In this document: positions 51,264 through 59,116 of the stretch, piece after piece | How positions within the stretch are numbered: position 1 is the stretch's first letter | Layout of the letters: the number at the start of each line of letters is the position of its first letter | Assembly: GCA_041690675.1 (NCBI GenBank) | Contig: JAWLGU010000002.1 | Location: forward strand, 1-64,000 | Source: UBA7803 sp041690675 | Lineage (GTDB): Bacteria > Pseudomonadota > Gammaproteobacteria > Pseudomonadales > Azotimanducaceae | Direction: 5' to 3' | DNA length: 64,000 nucleotides | The notes under the pieces: generated by a model | What the model saw: the letters and a program-made list of their open reading frames with translations, nothing else | Told to the model about the DNA's origin: nothing | The model's database searches: none | Position numbers and translations under genes: made by a program

Positions 51264-52678
51264 TGGGAGCCGCCGTCCCGGCCCACCTCGGAGCACTGTC
51301 GCTGCTGCCCGCCGGCATCGCCATCGTCCTGGCGTTCGTCACCCGGAACACCGTGTTCTCGCTGGCGGTGGCCTGCCTGGTGGGGGTGGTGGCCATGGGG
51401 CGCGGGCTGCTGGGATTTCCCGAGCTGCTGAAGAACGCCCTGGGGACGCCCAGTTTCTCCTGGATCCTGCTGCTGGAGCTGTTCATCGGCACCCTCATCG
51501 CGTTCTTCCAGCGCACCGGCGCCATCCGCAACTTCGCCGCCTGGGTGGAGCGGCGCCGGCTCGGCCGTGTGCGGGTGCAGCTGGTGGCCTGGCTCATGGG
51601 CATGTTCGTGTTCTTCAGCGACTACTTCAGCCCCCTGTTCGTGGGCGCCACCATGCGTACCCTGACCGATCGGCTGAAGGTGTCGCGGGAAAAGCTCGCC
51701 TACATCGCCGACTCCACCTCGGCGCCGGTGAGCGTGCTGGTGCCGATCACCGGCTGGGCCGTATTCATCGCGGGATTGCTGGTGGGCCTGGGGCCGGTGC
51801 AGGATCCGCACGCGGCCATGATCGCCTTCGCCCGCTCCGTGCCCTACAACTTCTACGCCTGGCTCGCGGTGCTGGCGGTGGGCGCGTTCTGCGCCGGGCT
51901 GCTGCCGGAGTTCGGGCCCATGGCCCGGGCCGAGGCGCGAGCCCGCAACGAGGGCAAGGTGTTGCGGGACGGCGCCGAGCCGCTCATGGGCGAGGAGCTC
52001 ACCGACATCGAGCCGTACCGGGGCGTGGACGGGCACCTGCTCTGGAACTTCTTTCTGCCGGTGCTGGTGGTGATCGGCATCGCCGTGGGCACGTTTGTCG
52101 TCACCCGCTCGGCGCTGACCATGGAGGCGTTCCTGGGCGCGGTCGTGGTGGCCGGCGCCATCATGCGTCTGCAGGGAATCCCCCTGCCCGACATCATGCG
52201 CACCGCCATGGCGGGCATGAAGGGGGTGATGCCGGCGGTGGTCATACTGGCGTTCGCCTACGCGCTGAACGACCTGTCCCGGGCCATGGGCACCGCCGCC
52301 TATCTGGTGGAAGCCACCGAAGGCTGGTTGACCCCGGCCCTGCTGCCGGCGCTGACCTTTCTGATCGCCGGGGTGATCGCCTTCTCCACGGGCACGTCCT
52401 GGGGCACCTTCGCCATCATGATGCCGCTGGCGGTGCCGCTGGCGCTGGGGTTCAGTGGCGGCGAGCTGTCCAGCCTCACCTACGCCACTATCGCGGCCGT
52501 GGCCGGTGGTGGCGTCTTCGGCGATCACTGCTCGCCCCTCTCGGACACCACCATCCTCGCCTCCACCGGGGCGGCCGCCGACCACATCGACCACGTGAAG
52601 ACCCAGATTCCCTATGCCCTGGCGGTGGCGGCGGTCTCGCTGCTGCTGTATCTCGCGCTGGGCCTCAGCGCCGGTTGA
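51263..52678 (+). CDS. NhaC-family Na+/H+ antiporter-type transporter
   Basis: 471-residue membrane protein with about eleven to twelve helices. Recognisable parts are FFSDYFSPLFVGATMRTLTD, YIADSTSAPVSVLVPITGWA, FSTGTSWGTFAIMMPLAVPL and GVFGDHCSPLSDTTILAST, typical of NhaC. Members exchange Na+ for H+ or move organic anions and amino acids. Coupled to the preceding flavoprotein, so an organic substrate is possible. Confidence 0.87.
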   Translation: MGAAVPAHLGALSLLPAGIAIVLAFVTRNTVFSLAVACLVGVVAMGRGLLGFPELLKNALGTPSFSWILLLELFIGTLIAFFQRTGAIRNFAAWVERRRLGRVRVQLVAWLMGMFVFFSDYFSPLFVGATMRTLTDRLKVSREKLAYIADSTSAPVSVLVPITGWAVFIAGLLVGLGPVQDPHAAMIAFARSVPYNFYAWLAVLAVGAFCAGLLPEFGPMARAEARARNEGKVLRDGAEPLMGEELTDIEPYRGVDGHLLWNFFLPVLVVIGIAVGTFVVTRSALTMEAFLGAVVVAGAIMRLQGIPLPDIMRTAMAGMKGVMPAVVILAFAYALNDLSRAMGTAAYLVEATEGWLTPALLPALTFLIAGVIAFSTGTSWGTFAIMMPLAVPLALGFSGGELSSLTYATIAAVAGGGVFGDHCSPLSDTTILASTGAAADHIDHVKTQIPYALAVAAVSLLLYLALGLSAG

Positions 52679-52743
52679 GGGGCGTTTGGGAAGGGGCGCG
52701 CGACTGGCGTAAGCTCCAGCCATTCGAGCGGGGAAAGAGAGAC

Positions 52744-54702
52744 ATGAGGGGGCAGTGTGTCGGTACGCGCGCTCGCGTGCGCGTGGTCGTCCTGGCCTGC
52801 CTGTTGGCCGGGACCTCCGCCGGAGCCCGAAGCCCGGCTGCGGCGGAGGCGGCCGTCGATCCGCGGGATCTCGCCGCCTTCGTCGACGGTTTCGTGGAAA
52901 GCCGGATGGCGTCGGAGCACGTGGTGGGGGTCACGGTGTCGGTCGTGCATCGGGGCGAACTGATCTTCGCCCGCGGCTACGGCTATGCCGACATGGAGGC
53001 GCAGCGGCCGGTGGACCCGAGCCGCACCCTGTTCCGGCCGGGGTCCATTTCCAAGACCTTCACCTGGACCGCGGTCATGCAGCTGGTGGAGCGGGGTCTG
53101 GTGGACCTCAACCGGGACGTGCGCAGCTACCTGCCGAACCTGGAGATTCCGGCCACCTTCGAGGAACCGATTACCCTGGCGCACCTGATGGCGCACACCC
53201 CCGGCTTCGAGGAATCCGCCATGGGCCACCTGTTCGAGAACGATCCGGTGGAGGTGCTGCCGCTTCCGGACTACCTGAACCTTTACCAGCCGGCGCGGGT
53301 GCGTCCGCCCGGAGCGGTGCCCGCCTACTCCAACTACGGCGCGGCGCTGGCGGGACTGGTGGTGGCCAACGTATCGGGAATGCCGTGGGAAGATTACGCC
53401 GACGAGCATCTGCTAGAGCCGCTGGGCATGACCCGCAGCACTTTCCGGGAGCCCTGGGGGAGCCAGCGCGGGGGCGCCATGTCGGAAGCCCTGCAGCGGG
53501 CGGTGAGTCGGGGCTACGCGCGCCACGCCGGCGGCTATCGGGCCGGTTCGTTCGAGTTCATCGGCCACGTGGGGCCGGCGGGGGCACTCTCCACCACCGC
53601 CACCGACATGGCGCGCTGGATGCTGGCCCACCTCGATGACGGCCGGCTCGGAGAAACCCGAATCCTCGAGCGGGAGACCGCGCAGCGCATGCACAGCCGG
53701 CACTTCGGGATGGATCCGGAGATGCCCGGCATGGCCCACGGCTTCATCGAGAGTGATCTGCACGGGTACCGCGCCATCGGTCACGGCGGCGGCACGGTGC
53801 ACTTCGTTTCGGACCTGCAGCTCGTACCGAAGCTGGAGCTCGGCGTCTTCATCTCCACCAACACGAGCGGAGGCGGCGGAGCGCTCGTCCGCGACTTCGC
53901 GCGCAGTCTGGTGGCGCGCTACTTCCCGCCGGGGCCCGCATTCCTCGAGGCGCAGGCGGAAGCCGAGCCCGAGGGGTCGCCGGTGGATTACGCCGGCACG
54001 TATCTGTCGACGCGGCGGCCCTACACCACCGTCGAGCGCCTGTTCATGACCCAGGGCGCCGCCGTCTCCGCGACGGAAGACGGCCGCCTGGTGGCCGTCT
54101 CCCCCATGGGCGAGAGCCGGCTCGAGCCGCTGGGAGGGGATCGGTTCCGCAGCGTCGAGACCGGCGAGCCGGTTAGGTTCCTCCGCGATGAGGAGGGTCG
54201 TATCCGCACCTTGCTGTTGCATCCACCCGTCATGGTGCTGGAGAAGGTAAGGCCGCTGGCTACCCCCGGCGTCCGCTACTCGATTCTCGGGCTTGCAGCG
54301 CTGGTGATGGGGGGCGCCATCGTCGGCGCGTGGCTGCGCCGCAACCGGCCTGTGGCCCAGAGCCCGGGGGAAGCGTGGGCGGTGCGAGTGCTGATCGCCG
54401 CCGCCGGAGCGTGGCTCGCGTTCTACGGCCTGGCGGTGATTTCGCTGGCGCCCATCGCCGAGGACTTCGCCAACGTGTTCTACGCGTTTCCGCCCCCGGG
54501 CTTCGTGGCGGCCCTGGGGCTCGGCCTGGTGGCGGCCGTACTGACGATGTCGGCCGTGCTGTTGCTCTACCCGGTATGGCGGGCTGGAAACTGGCCGCGG
54601 TGGCGGCGCATCCGCCATACTGGCGTGGTGCTGGCCGCTGCAGCCACTCTGCTGGTGCTGCACGACCTCAACGCCATCGGGTTCAACTACCTGCCGAGCT
54701 GA
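52744..54702 (+). CDS. Serine hydrolase (class C beta-lactamase family) with membrane tail
   Basis: 652 residues: signal peptide (VRVVVLACLLAGTSAGA), a penicillin-binding-protein-like hydrolase domain with the nucleophile in GSISKTFTWT (SxxK), VPAYSNYGAAL (YxN) and AIGHGGGTVHF (HxG), a beta domain, then four C-terminal membrane helices (SILGLAALVMGGAIVGAWL to AATLLVLHDL). This layout is common in proteobacterial 'serine hydrolases' of unknown substrate; peptide or D-amino-acid cleavage in the periplasm is the usual guess. ATG 52744 follows GGGAAAGAGA. Confidence 0.85.
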   Translation: MRGQCVGTRARVRVVVLACLLAGTSAGARSPAAAEAAVDPRDLAAFVDGFVESRMASEHVVGVTVSVVHRGELIFARGYGYADMEAQRPVDPSRTLFRPGSISKTFTWTAVMQLVERGLVDLNRDVRSYLPNLEIPATFEEPITLAHLMAHTPGFEESAMGHLFENDPVEVLPLPDYLNLYQPARVRPPGAVPAYSNYGAALAGLVVANVSGMPWEDYADEHLLEPLGMTRSTFREPWGSQRGGAMSEALQRAVSRGYARHAGGYRAGSFEFIGHVGPAGALSTTATDMARWMLAHLDDGRLGETRILERETAQRMHSRHFGMDPEMPGMAHGFIESDLHGYRAIGHGGGTVHFVSDLQLVPKLELGVFISTNTSGGGGALVRDFARSLVARYFPPGPAFLEAQAEAEPEGSPVDYAGTYLSTRRPYTTVERLFMTQGAAVSATEDGRLVAVSPMGESRLEPLGGDRFRSVETGEPVRFLRDEEGRIRTLLLHPPVMVLEKVRPLATPGVRYSILGLAALVMGGAIVGAWLRRNRPVAQSPGEAWAVRVLIAAAGAWLAFYGLAVISLAPIAEDFANVFYAFPPPGFVAALGLGLVAAVLTMSAVLLLYPVWRAGNWPRWRRIRHTGVVLAAAATLLVLHDLNAIGFNYLPS

Positions 54703-54710
54703 CGCCGATC

Positions 54711-55370
54711 ATGAGCGAAACGACGGACAATGGCGCCGTGGCGGCGCCCCACACCCTGGTCTGGGACTGGCCGCTGCGGCTGTGGCACTGGGCCTTCGCG
54801 CTGTGCATCGGCGGCTCCCTGGGGACGGGTCTCGCCGGCGACGTCGCCCTCATGGACTGGCACCTGCGGCTGGGATACGCGGCGCTCGCCCTGCTGCTGT
54901 TCCGGGTAGGCTGGGGGATCTGGGGCGGGCGCTATGCGCGCTTCGCCACCTTCCGCACCTCGCCCGCGCGGTTCCTGGCGCACTTTCGCGGCGAACGGAC
55001 AGCGCCGCGCACGGCGCCGGGGGCGGCGCTCGCGGCGCTGCTCATCCTTGCGGTGGCCGTGCAGGCGGTGACAGGGCTGTACACCACGGACGACATCTTC
55101 ACGGAAGGACCGTTGGTGCGGCACGCCTCGGGCGACACGGTGGCACTCATGTCGTTCATCCACCGGCGGGCTTTCTGGGTGGTGCTGGCGCTGGTGGGCG
55201 TGCACCTGCTGGCCCAGGCGATCTACGCGTTGCTGCGGGACCCGACGCCCCTCGGCATGTTCACCGGCCGCAAGCCCGTGTCGGCCACACCCGCGGCCCA
55301 TCTGTGGATTCGTGCCTTGCTGACCGCGGCGGCGGCCGCCGCCGCGGTATGGTGGGGCCTGTTGGCCTGA
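54711..55370 (+). CDS. Cytochrome b561-type membrane protein
   Basis: 219-residue four-helix cytochrome b of the b561/Ni-Fe-hydrogenase subunit type. Heme-ligand histidines fit WPLRLWHWAFALCIGG, MDWHLRLGYAAL and ALVGVHLLAQAIYAL. It probably moves electrons between quinone and a periplasmic cytochrome. It lies next to the convergent cytochrome c' gene, a pairing seen in other proteobacteria. Confidence 0.87.
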   Translation: MSETTDNGAVAAPHTLVWDWPLRLWHWAFALCIGGSLGTGLAGDVALMDWHLRLGYAALALLLFRVGWGIWGGRYARFATFRTSPARFLAHFRGERTAPRTAPGAALAALLILAVAVQAVTGLYTTDDIFTEGPLVRHASGDTVALMSFIHRRAFWVVLALVGVHLLAQAIYALLRDPTPLGMFTGRKPVSATPAAHLWIRALLTAAAAAAAVWWGLLA

Positions 55371-55376
55371 ACCCCC

Positions 55377-55389
55377 GGGGCTCCGCCCC
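55377..55389. terminator. Weak GC hairpin between convergent cytochrome genes
   Basis: GGGGC and GCCCC around TCC, six bases after the b561 stop and six before the cytochrome c' stop. No T-run, so only a possible shared terminator. Confidence 0.25.
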
Positions 55390-55394
55390 TTCGC

Positions 55395-55838
55395 TCATTC
55401 GGACCGATAGTCGTCGTGGCACGCCTTGCAGGACTGACCCAGGTTCTGGAAGGCGGGCATCACGCCGTCGCCCGATTGCACGGCCGAGGCGAATTCCGCG
55501 GCGGCGCCCTGGAACGCCTGCAACCGGGACTGGAAATCCTCGGGATTCTCCCAGATGGCCGGCAGAGCATCGCCCCCCTCCGACCCCTCCGGGAACAGCA
55601 GCGGCGCGATCTCCGCCAGGTCCGCCAGCGCGGCGGCATGCAGGGTCAGATGGGCCTGGTGGGGAACTTTCTGGCGGAGAATGTCCACCGCCGACTGCAT
55701 GTGGCCGCCAATGGCCTCCATGACGTGGTGACGGTATTCGGCATCGCCCTCGGAGGCGGCGGCGGGCATGGCCGCCAGCAGCAGGCCCAGCAGCGCGCGG
55801 CGCCATGCGCGGCGCCATGGCCGGAATTCGTTGTTCAT
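55395..55838 (-). CDS. Cytochrome c'
   Basis: 147-residue periplasmic four-helix-bundle heme protein. A signal peptide (RRALLGLLLAAMPAAA) is followed by the bundle and the C-terminal heme site QSCKACHDDYRSE with CXXCH and the following Arg that is typical of cytochrome c'. The protein binds NO and CO and may protect from nitrosative stress. GAAGGAGAAG directly before ATG 55838 supports the start. Upstream sequence is disturbed by the assembly gap. Confidence 0.9.
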   Translation of the reverse strand: MNNEFRPWRRAWRRALLGLLLAAMPAAASEGDAEYRHHVMEAIGGHMQSAVDILRQKVPHQAHLTLHAAALADLAEIAPLLFPEGSEGGDALPAIWENPEDFQSRLQAFQGAAAEFASAVQSGDGVMPAFQNLGQSCKACHDDYRSE

Positions 55839-55862
55839 CTTCTCTCCTTCTGTTTTCGGGCC

Positions 55863-55961
55863 CGATCCATAGGATCGGCTCGATCCATAGGATCGGCGTC
55901 GACCATAGGCCAGTCGGAGTCCGGCGGCAACGTCTGCCTCGACAACGCCGATTGGCTGATG
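55863..55961. repeat. 99-base contig-end duplicate, left copy
   Basis: Identical to 56062-56160 across 100 N. Same length as the pair around the first gap, so assembly-made. Confidence 0.9.
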
Positions 55962-56061
55962 NNNNNNNNNNNNNNNNNNNNNNNNNNNNNNNNNNNNNNN
56001 NNNNNNNNNNNNNNNNNNNNNNNNNNNNNNNNNNNNNNNNNNNNNNNNNNNNNNNNNNNNN
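55962..56061. other. Assembly gap of 100 N
   Basis: Second fixed-length N run, bordered by two copies of the same 99 bases. The real gap is probably zero. Confidence 0.95.
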
Positions 56062-56097
56062 CGATCCATAGGATCGGCTCGATCCATAGGATCGGCG
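56062..56097. repeat. Two 18-bp tandem units, each an imperfect palindrome
   Basis: CGATCCATAGGATCGG recurs at 56062 and 56080. Within each, CGATCC and GGATCG are inverted around ATA. Could be a double protein-binding site for the cytochrome c' or ZnuD gene. The duplicate at 55863-55898 is the assembly copy. Confidence 0.6.
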
Positions 56098-56160
56098 TCG
56101 ACCATAGGCCAGTCGGAGTCCGGCGGCAACGTCTGCCTCGACAACGCCGATTGGCTGATG
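56062..56160. repeat. 99-base contig-end duplicate, right copy
   Basis: Exact copy of 55863-55961 that continues into the Zur-like box and the ZnuD gene. Confidence 0.9.
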
Positions 56161-56174
56161 TTACGTTATAACAT
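56158..56174 (+). promoter_or_regulatory. Zur-like box before the zinc receptor gene
   Basis: ATGTTACGTTATAACAT is an imperfect palindrome (arms ATGTTA/TAACAT) that agrees at 14 of 17 positions with the gammaproteobacterial Zur pattern ATGTTATAATATAACAT as I remember it. It lies 26 bases before the GTG of a ZnuD-type receptor, a good position for zinc repression. Confidence 0.65.
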
Positions 56175-56200
56175 CCTCATCGCGTTGGACGGAGACACGA

Positions 56201-58213
56201 GTGCGCCTAGCCATCGTCGTCGTGGGGCTGATGGGCACGGCAACGGCTCTGGCGGCCCCCACAGTTTCACCCCTCGAGGAGGTGGTGGTGCGTGCGCATC
56301 CCCTCTCGGGTGAAGGGCTGGCGCAGCCGGTGGACCGGCTGCAGGGCGAAGCGCTGGCGCGCAATCTCGCCGGTTCCCTCGGTGAGGTGGTGTCACGACA
56401 GCCCGGAGTCTCCACCACGTTCTTCGGGCAGGCCGTGGGGCGGCCCGTGATCCACGGTCTGGGCGGGCCCCGGGTGAGAGTCATGGAGGATCGAATCGCC
56501 TCCCTGGATGCGTCGGTGGCCAGCGACGACCACGCCGTTACCGTGGAGCCGTTCCTGGCCAACGACGTGGAGATTCTCAAAGGTCCCACGACCCTGGTGT
56601 ACGGTTCCGGCGCCATCGGCGGCGTCGTCGACGTCCACACCGGCCGCATCCCCCATGCGCTGCCGGACGAGGCGGTCAGCGGTCGCGTGGAAGCCCGTGG
56701 CGACGACGTGGCCGATCAGCGCACCATGGCGGCGCGGCTCGATGGCGCCCTGGGTGACGTGGCCTGGCATGCCGACGGCTTCTTCAGGCGACTGGACGAC
56801 TATCGCATTCCCGGGCACCCGGAGTCGGCGGCGCTGCGGGCGCTGGAAGGGGACCTGGAAGACGGCCACTCGGAAAGCAGCGAGCTGCCGAACAGCGACG
56901 TGGACAGCGATGGCGGCAGCGTCGGGATGTCCTGGGTGGGCGCCCGCGGCTTTGCCGGGCTGGCGGTGAGCCGGTACCGGTCGGAATACGGCCTGCCCGG
57001 CGGTCACGCCCATGAGGACGAGGCGACGTCCGAGTCCGGGGACGTGCGCCTCGATCTCGAGCAGCAGCGCTGGGATCTGGAGGCGGCCCTGGACCGGCCG
57101 CTGCCGCTGGTGGAGGCGGTGAACCTGCGCGTGGGGGTCAACGATTATCGGCACCGCGAGCTGGAGCCCGCGGGCGTGGTGGGAACCGTGTTCGACGTGG
57201 ACGCCTGGGAAGGCCGCGTCGAGCTGAGTCATGTGCCCCTGGCCGGCTGGTCCGGCGTGCTGGGGCTGCAGCTCGGCCGCGAGGATTTCGATGCGCTGGG
57301 GGACGAGGCCTTCACCCCCGCCTCGAGAACGGACAGCCGGGCGCTGTTCCTGCTCGAGGAGCGGAATTACCCCATGTTCACCGTGCAGACCGGAGCACGC
57401 GTGGAGCGGGTGGAGGTGGAGGCCGAGGACGGCCGCCGCCGGGAGTTCGATACCGCGAGCGCATCCCTGGGCTTCGTCGTGCCCCTGGGCGCGAGCTGGG
57501 AGGTGGGGCTGCTCGGCGATCTGGCCAGCCGGGCCCCCAGTGCGGCGGAGCTGTTCTCCGCCGGCCCCCACGCCGCCACCCGATCGTTCGAGATCGGCAA
57601 CCCGCGGCTCGACGAAGAGCGGGCCGCCAACGTCTCGTTGACCGCGGGTTACGAGAACGAGCGGCTCCGGGTCGCCGGTACCGTCTATTTCACCCGCTTC
57701 AGCGATTTCATCTACCAGGCCGAGTCGGATCTCGAACGCGATGGTCTGCCGGTGCGCTTCTGGAGTCAGAACGACGCCGAGTTCCGCGGCATCGACCTGC
57801 AGCTGGAGGTGGGCCTGTTGGCGGGAGGCCCCGTGAGCGTGGACCTCCGCACGTTTTACGACCGGGTGCACGCCGAGCTCTCGGACGTGGCGGCGGACCG
57901 GGTGCCCCGGCTGCCGCCGGAGCGGGCGGGTATCGGGTTGGAAGGCCGCTGGCGCGAGCTCACGGCGAGCCTGGATTATCTGCGCGTGATGCGACAGGAC
58001 CGCGTGGCCGAGTTCGAGCTCCCCACCGAGGGATACGACGATCTGCGGGCCCGGGTGGCTCTGGGAGTTCCGCTTTCCGGTGTCGAGATGCTGCTGTTCC
58101 TCGAGGGGCGCAATCTCACCGACGCGGAGCAGCGCAACCACGTCTCCCTGCTCAAGGATCTGGCTCCGTATCCGGGCCGCAGCGTCATCGGAGGCGTCCG
58201 TGTCAGCTTCTGA
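56201..58213 (+). CDS. znuD: ZnuD-type TonB-dependent zinc receptor
   Basis: 670-residue outer-membrane receptor. A signal peptide (LAIVVVGLMGTATALA) precedes a TonB-box region (LEEVVVRAHPL), a plug (LGEVVSRQPGVSTTFFGQAV, RPVIHGLGGPRVRVMEDRI, GSGAIGGVVDVHTGRIP) and a barrel closing with GGVRVSF. An extracellular loop GGHAHEDEATSES and DGHSESSELPNSDVDSDGGS resembles the metal-binding loops of ZnuD. Zinc specificity rests on this and on the Zur-like box. GTG 56201 follows GGAGAC. The end overlaps the MerC-like gene by 14 bases. Confidence 0.82.
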   Translation: MRLAIVVVGLMGTATALAAPTVSPLEEVVVRAHPLSGEGLAQPVDRLQGEALARNLAGSLGEVVSRQPGVSTTFFGQAVGRPVIHGLGGPRVRVMEDRIASLDASVASDDHAVTVEPFLANDVEILKGPTTLVYGSGAIGGVVDVHTGRIPHALPDEAVSGRVEARGDDVADQRTMAARLDGALGDVAWHADGFFRRLDDYRIPGHPESAALRALEGDLEDGHSESSELPNSDVDSDGGSVGMSWVGARGFAGLAVSRYRSEYGLPGGHAHEDEATSESGDVRLDLEQQRWDLEAALDRPLPLVEAVNLRVGVNDYRHRELEPAGVVGTVFDVDAWEGRVELSHVPLAGWSGVLGLQLGREDFDALGDEAFTPASRTDSRALFLLEERNYPMFTVQTGARVERVEVEAEDGRRREFDTASASLGFVVPLGASWEVGLLGDLASRAPSAAELFSAGPHAATRSFEIGNPRLDEERAANVSLTAGYENERLRVAGTVYFTRFSDFIYQAESDLERDGLPVRFWSQNDAEFRGIDLQLEVGLLAGGPVSVDLRTFYDRVHAELSDVAADRVPRLPPERAGIGLEGRWRELTASLDYLRVMRQDRVAEFELPTEGYDDLRARVALGVPLSGVEMLLFLEGRNLTDAEQRNHVSLLKDLAPYPGRSVIGGVRVSF

Positions 58214-58616
58214 TCCCGGCGGCCGCGCCGACCGCGTGGCCATCGCCCTCTCCGCTCTGTGCCTGGTCCACTGCCTGGTGATTCCCGTGGCTCTGCTGGC
58301 GGCACCGGCCCTGGGCCTGGCGGTGCTGGGCACCGAGACCGCCGTCCACTGGCTGCTGCTGGGAATCGCCGTGCCGGTGAGCGTCTACGCCTTGTGGCAG
58401 GGTTATCGTCAGCACCGTCAGCGCTTCTGCGTGGTGCTGGGGGCGGCCGGGCTCTGCCTCCTGTTCGTCGCGGTTTCCCACCTGGCGGGCGCGTCCCGGG
58501 AGGTGCCGCTCACCCTGGCGGGGGTGATCCTGCTCCTGGTGGCCCACGCCTACAACCTGCGTGGTTCCCTGAGCGGCGGCGCCTTGGGCGCCGGGCGCTG
58601 CGCCCACGGCGATTAG
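58200..58616 (+). CDS. MerC domain-containing membrane protein
   Basis: 138-residue protein with four membrane helices. The first holds the MerC-type paired cysteines ALCLVHCLVIPVALLAAP; a C-terminal ARCAHGD adds another Cys-His. MerC transports mercury in mer operons, but chromosomal relatives commonly sit beside zinc receptors. Coupling to ZnuD here (GTG 58200, 14-base overlap) suggests inner-membrane metal handling, perhaps zinc. No mer genes are near. Confidence 0.82.
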   Translation: MSASDPGGRADRVAIALSALCLVHCLVIPVALLAAPALGLAVLGTETAVHWLLLGIAVPVSVYALWQGYRQHRQRFCVVLGAAGLCLLFVAVSHLAGASREVPLTLAGVILLLVAHAYNLRGSLSGGALGAGRCAHGD

Positions 58617-59116
58617 CGGGGCAGCTCCACCTCGAGCCAGTCCGCATCGCCGGCGAAGGTCAGGGTTCGAACCTGGCGCTGGCATTCCACGTTCAACGTG
58701 TTCACCTGATCCGCCCAGACGTCCCGCAGCGCGCCGAACCGGGCCCGCAGCCCGGTGAGGCCGGGGGGCATGGGCGTGCGCTGATAGACCCAGAGGAAGT
58801 CTCCCTCGAGCTCGGCCCCCACCAGCTCCAGTGGCGCCAGGGTCGCGCCCACGCCCTGCAGCGCGAATCGCTCGTGCACGTACACCGCGAAGCGCATACG
58901 GTCCTCGCGGTCGTCCACCAGATCCGCGGCGCGGCCGGTGATCAGCGCCAGGGCATGCTCCGCGTCGTGGCTGAAGAAGCGATGCATGACCTCGATGTTG
59001 CCGGTGCGCGCGTTCAGCAGCGCGGTGGTGATGGTGGCACGAAGCTGGTGCGCCTGCGCTTCGACCTGCAGGCCGAGAATCAGCAGCGCCACCATCAGCC
59101 GCAGCAGTGGCCTCAT
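58613..59116 (-). CDS. DUF6702-type secreted protein
   Basis: 167 residues with signal peptide (LLRLMVALLILGLQVEAQA) and a mature domain starting HQLRATITTALLNARTGNIE then VMHRFFSHDAEHAL, a pattern I associate with DUF6702 proteins. Function unknown; often next to M1 peptidases, as here. ATG 59116 overlaps the M1 peptidase stop (ATGA). Confidence 0.7.
   Translation of the reverse strand: MRPLLRLMVALLILGLQVEAQAHQLRATITTALLNARTGNIEVMHRFFSHDAEHALALITGRAADLVDDREDRMRFAVYVHERFALQGVGATLAPLELVGAELEGDFLWVYQRTPMPPGLTGLRARFGALRDVWADQVNTLNVECQRQVRTLTFAGDADWLEVELPR

Larger units (their letters stand above)
55839..56200. other. Intergenic region between cytochrome c' and ZnuD genes, containing an assembly gap
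   Basis: As given 362 bases, truly about 163 after removing the N and one duplicate. It holds two tandem CGATCCATAGGATCGG units and a Zur-like box, and must carry the promoters of both divergent genes. No gene is seen. Confidence 0.7.

Noticed and set aside
58200..58616. Calling the MerC-like gene a mercury resistance gene
   Set aside because: No merR, merT, merP or merA is near, and it is coupled to a zinc-type receptor.
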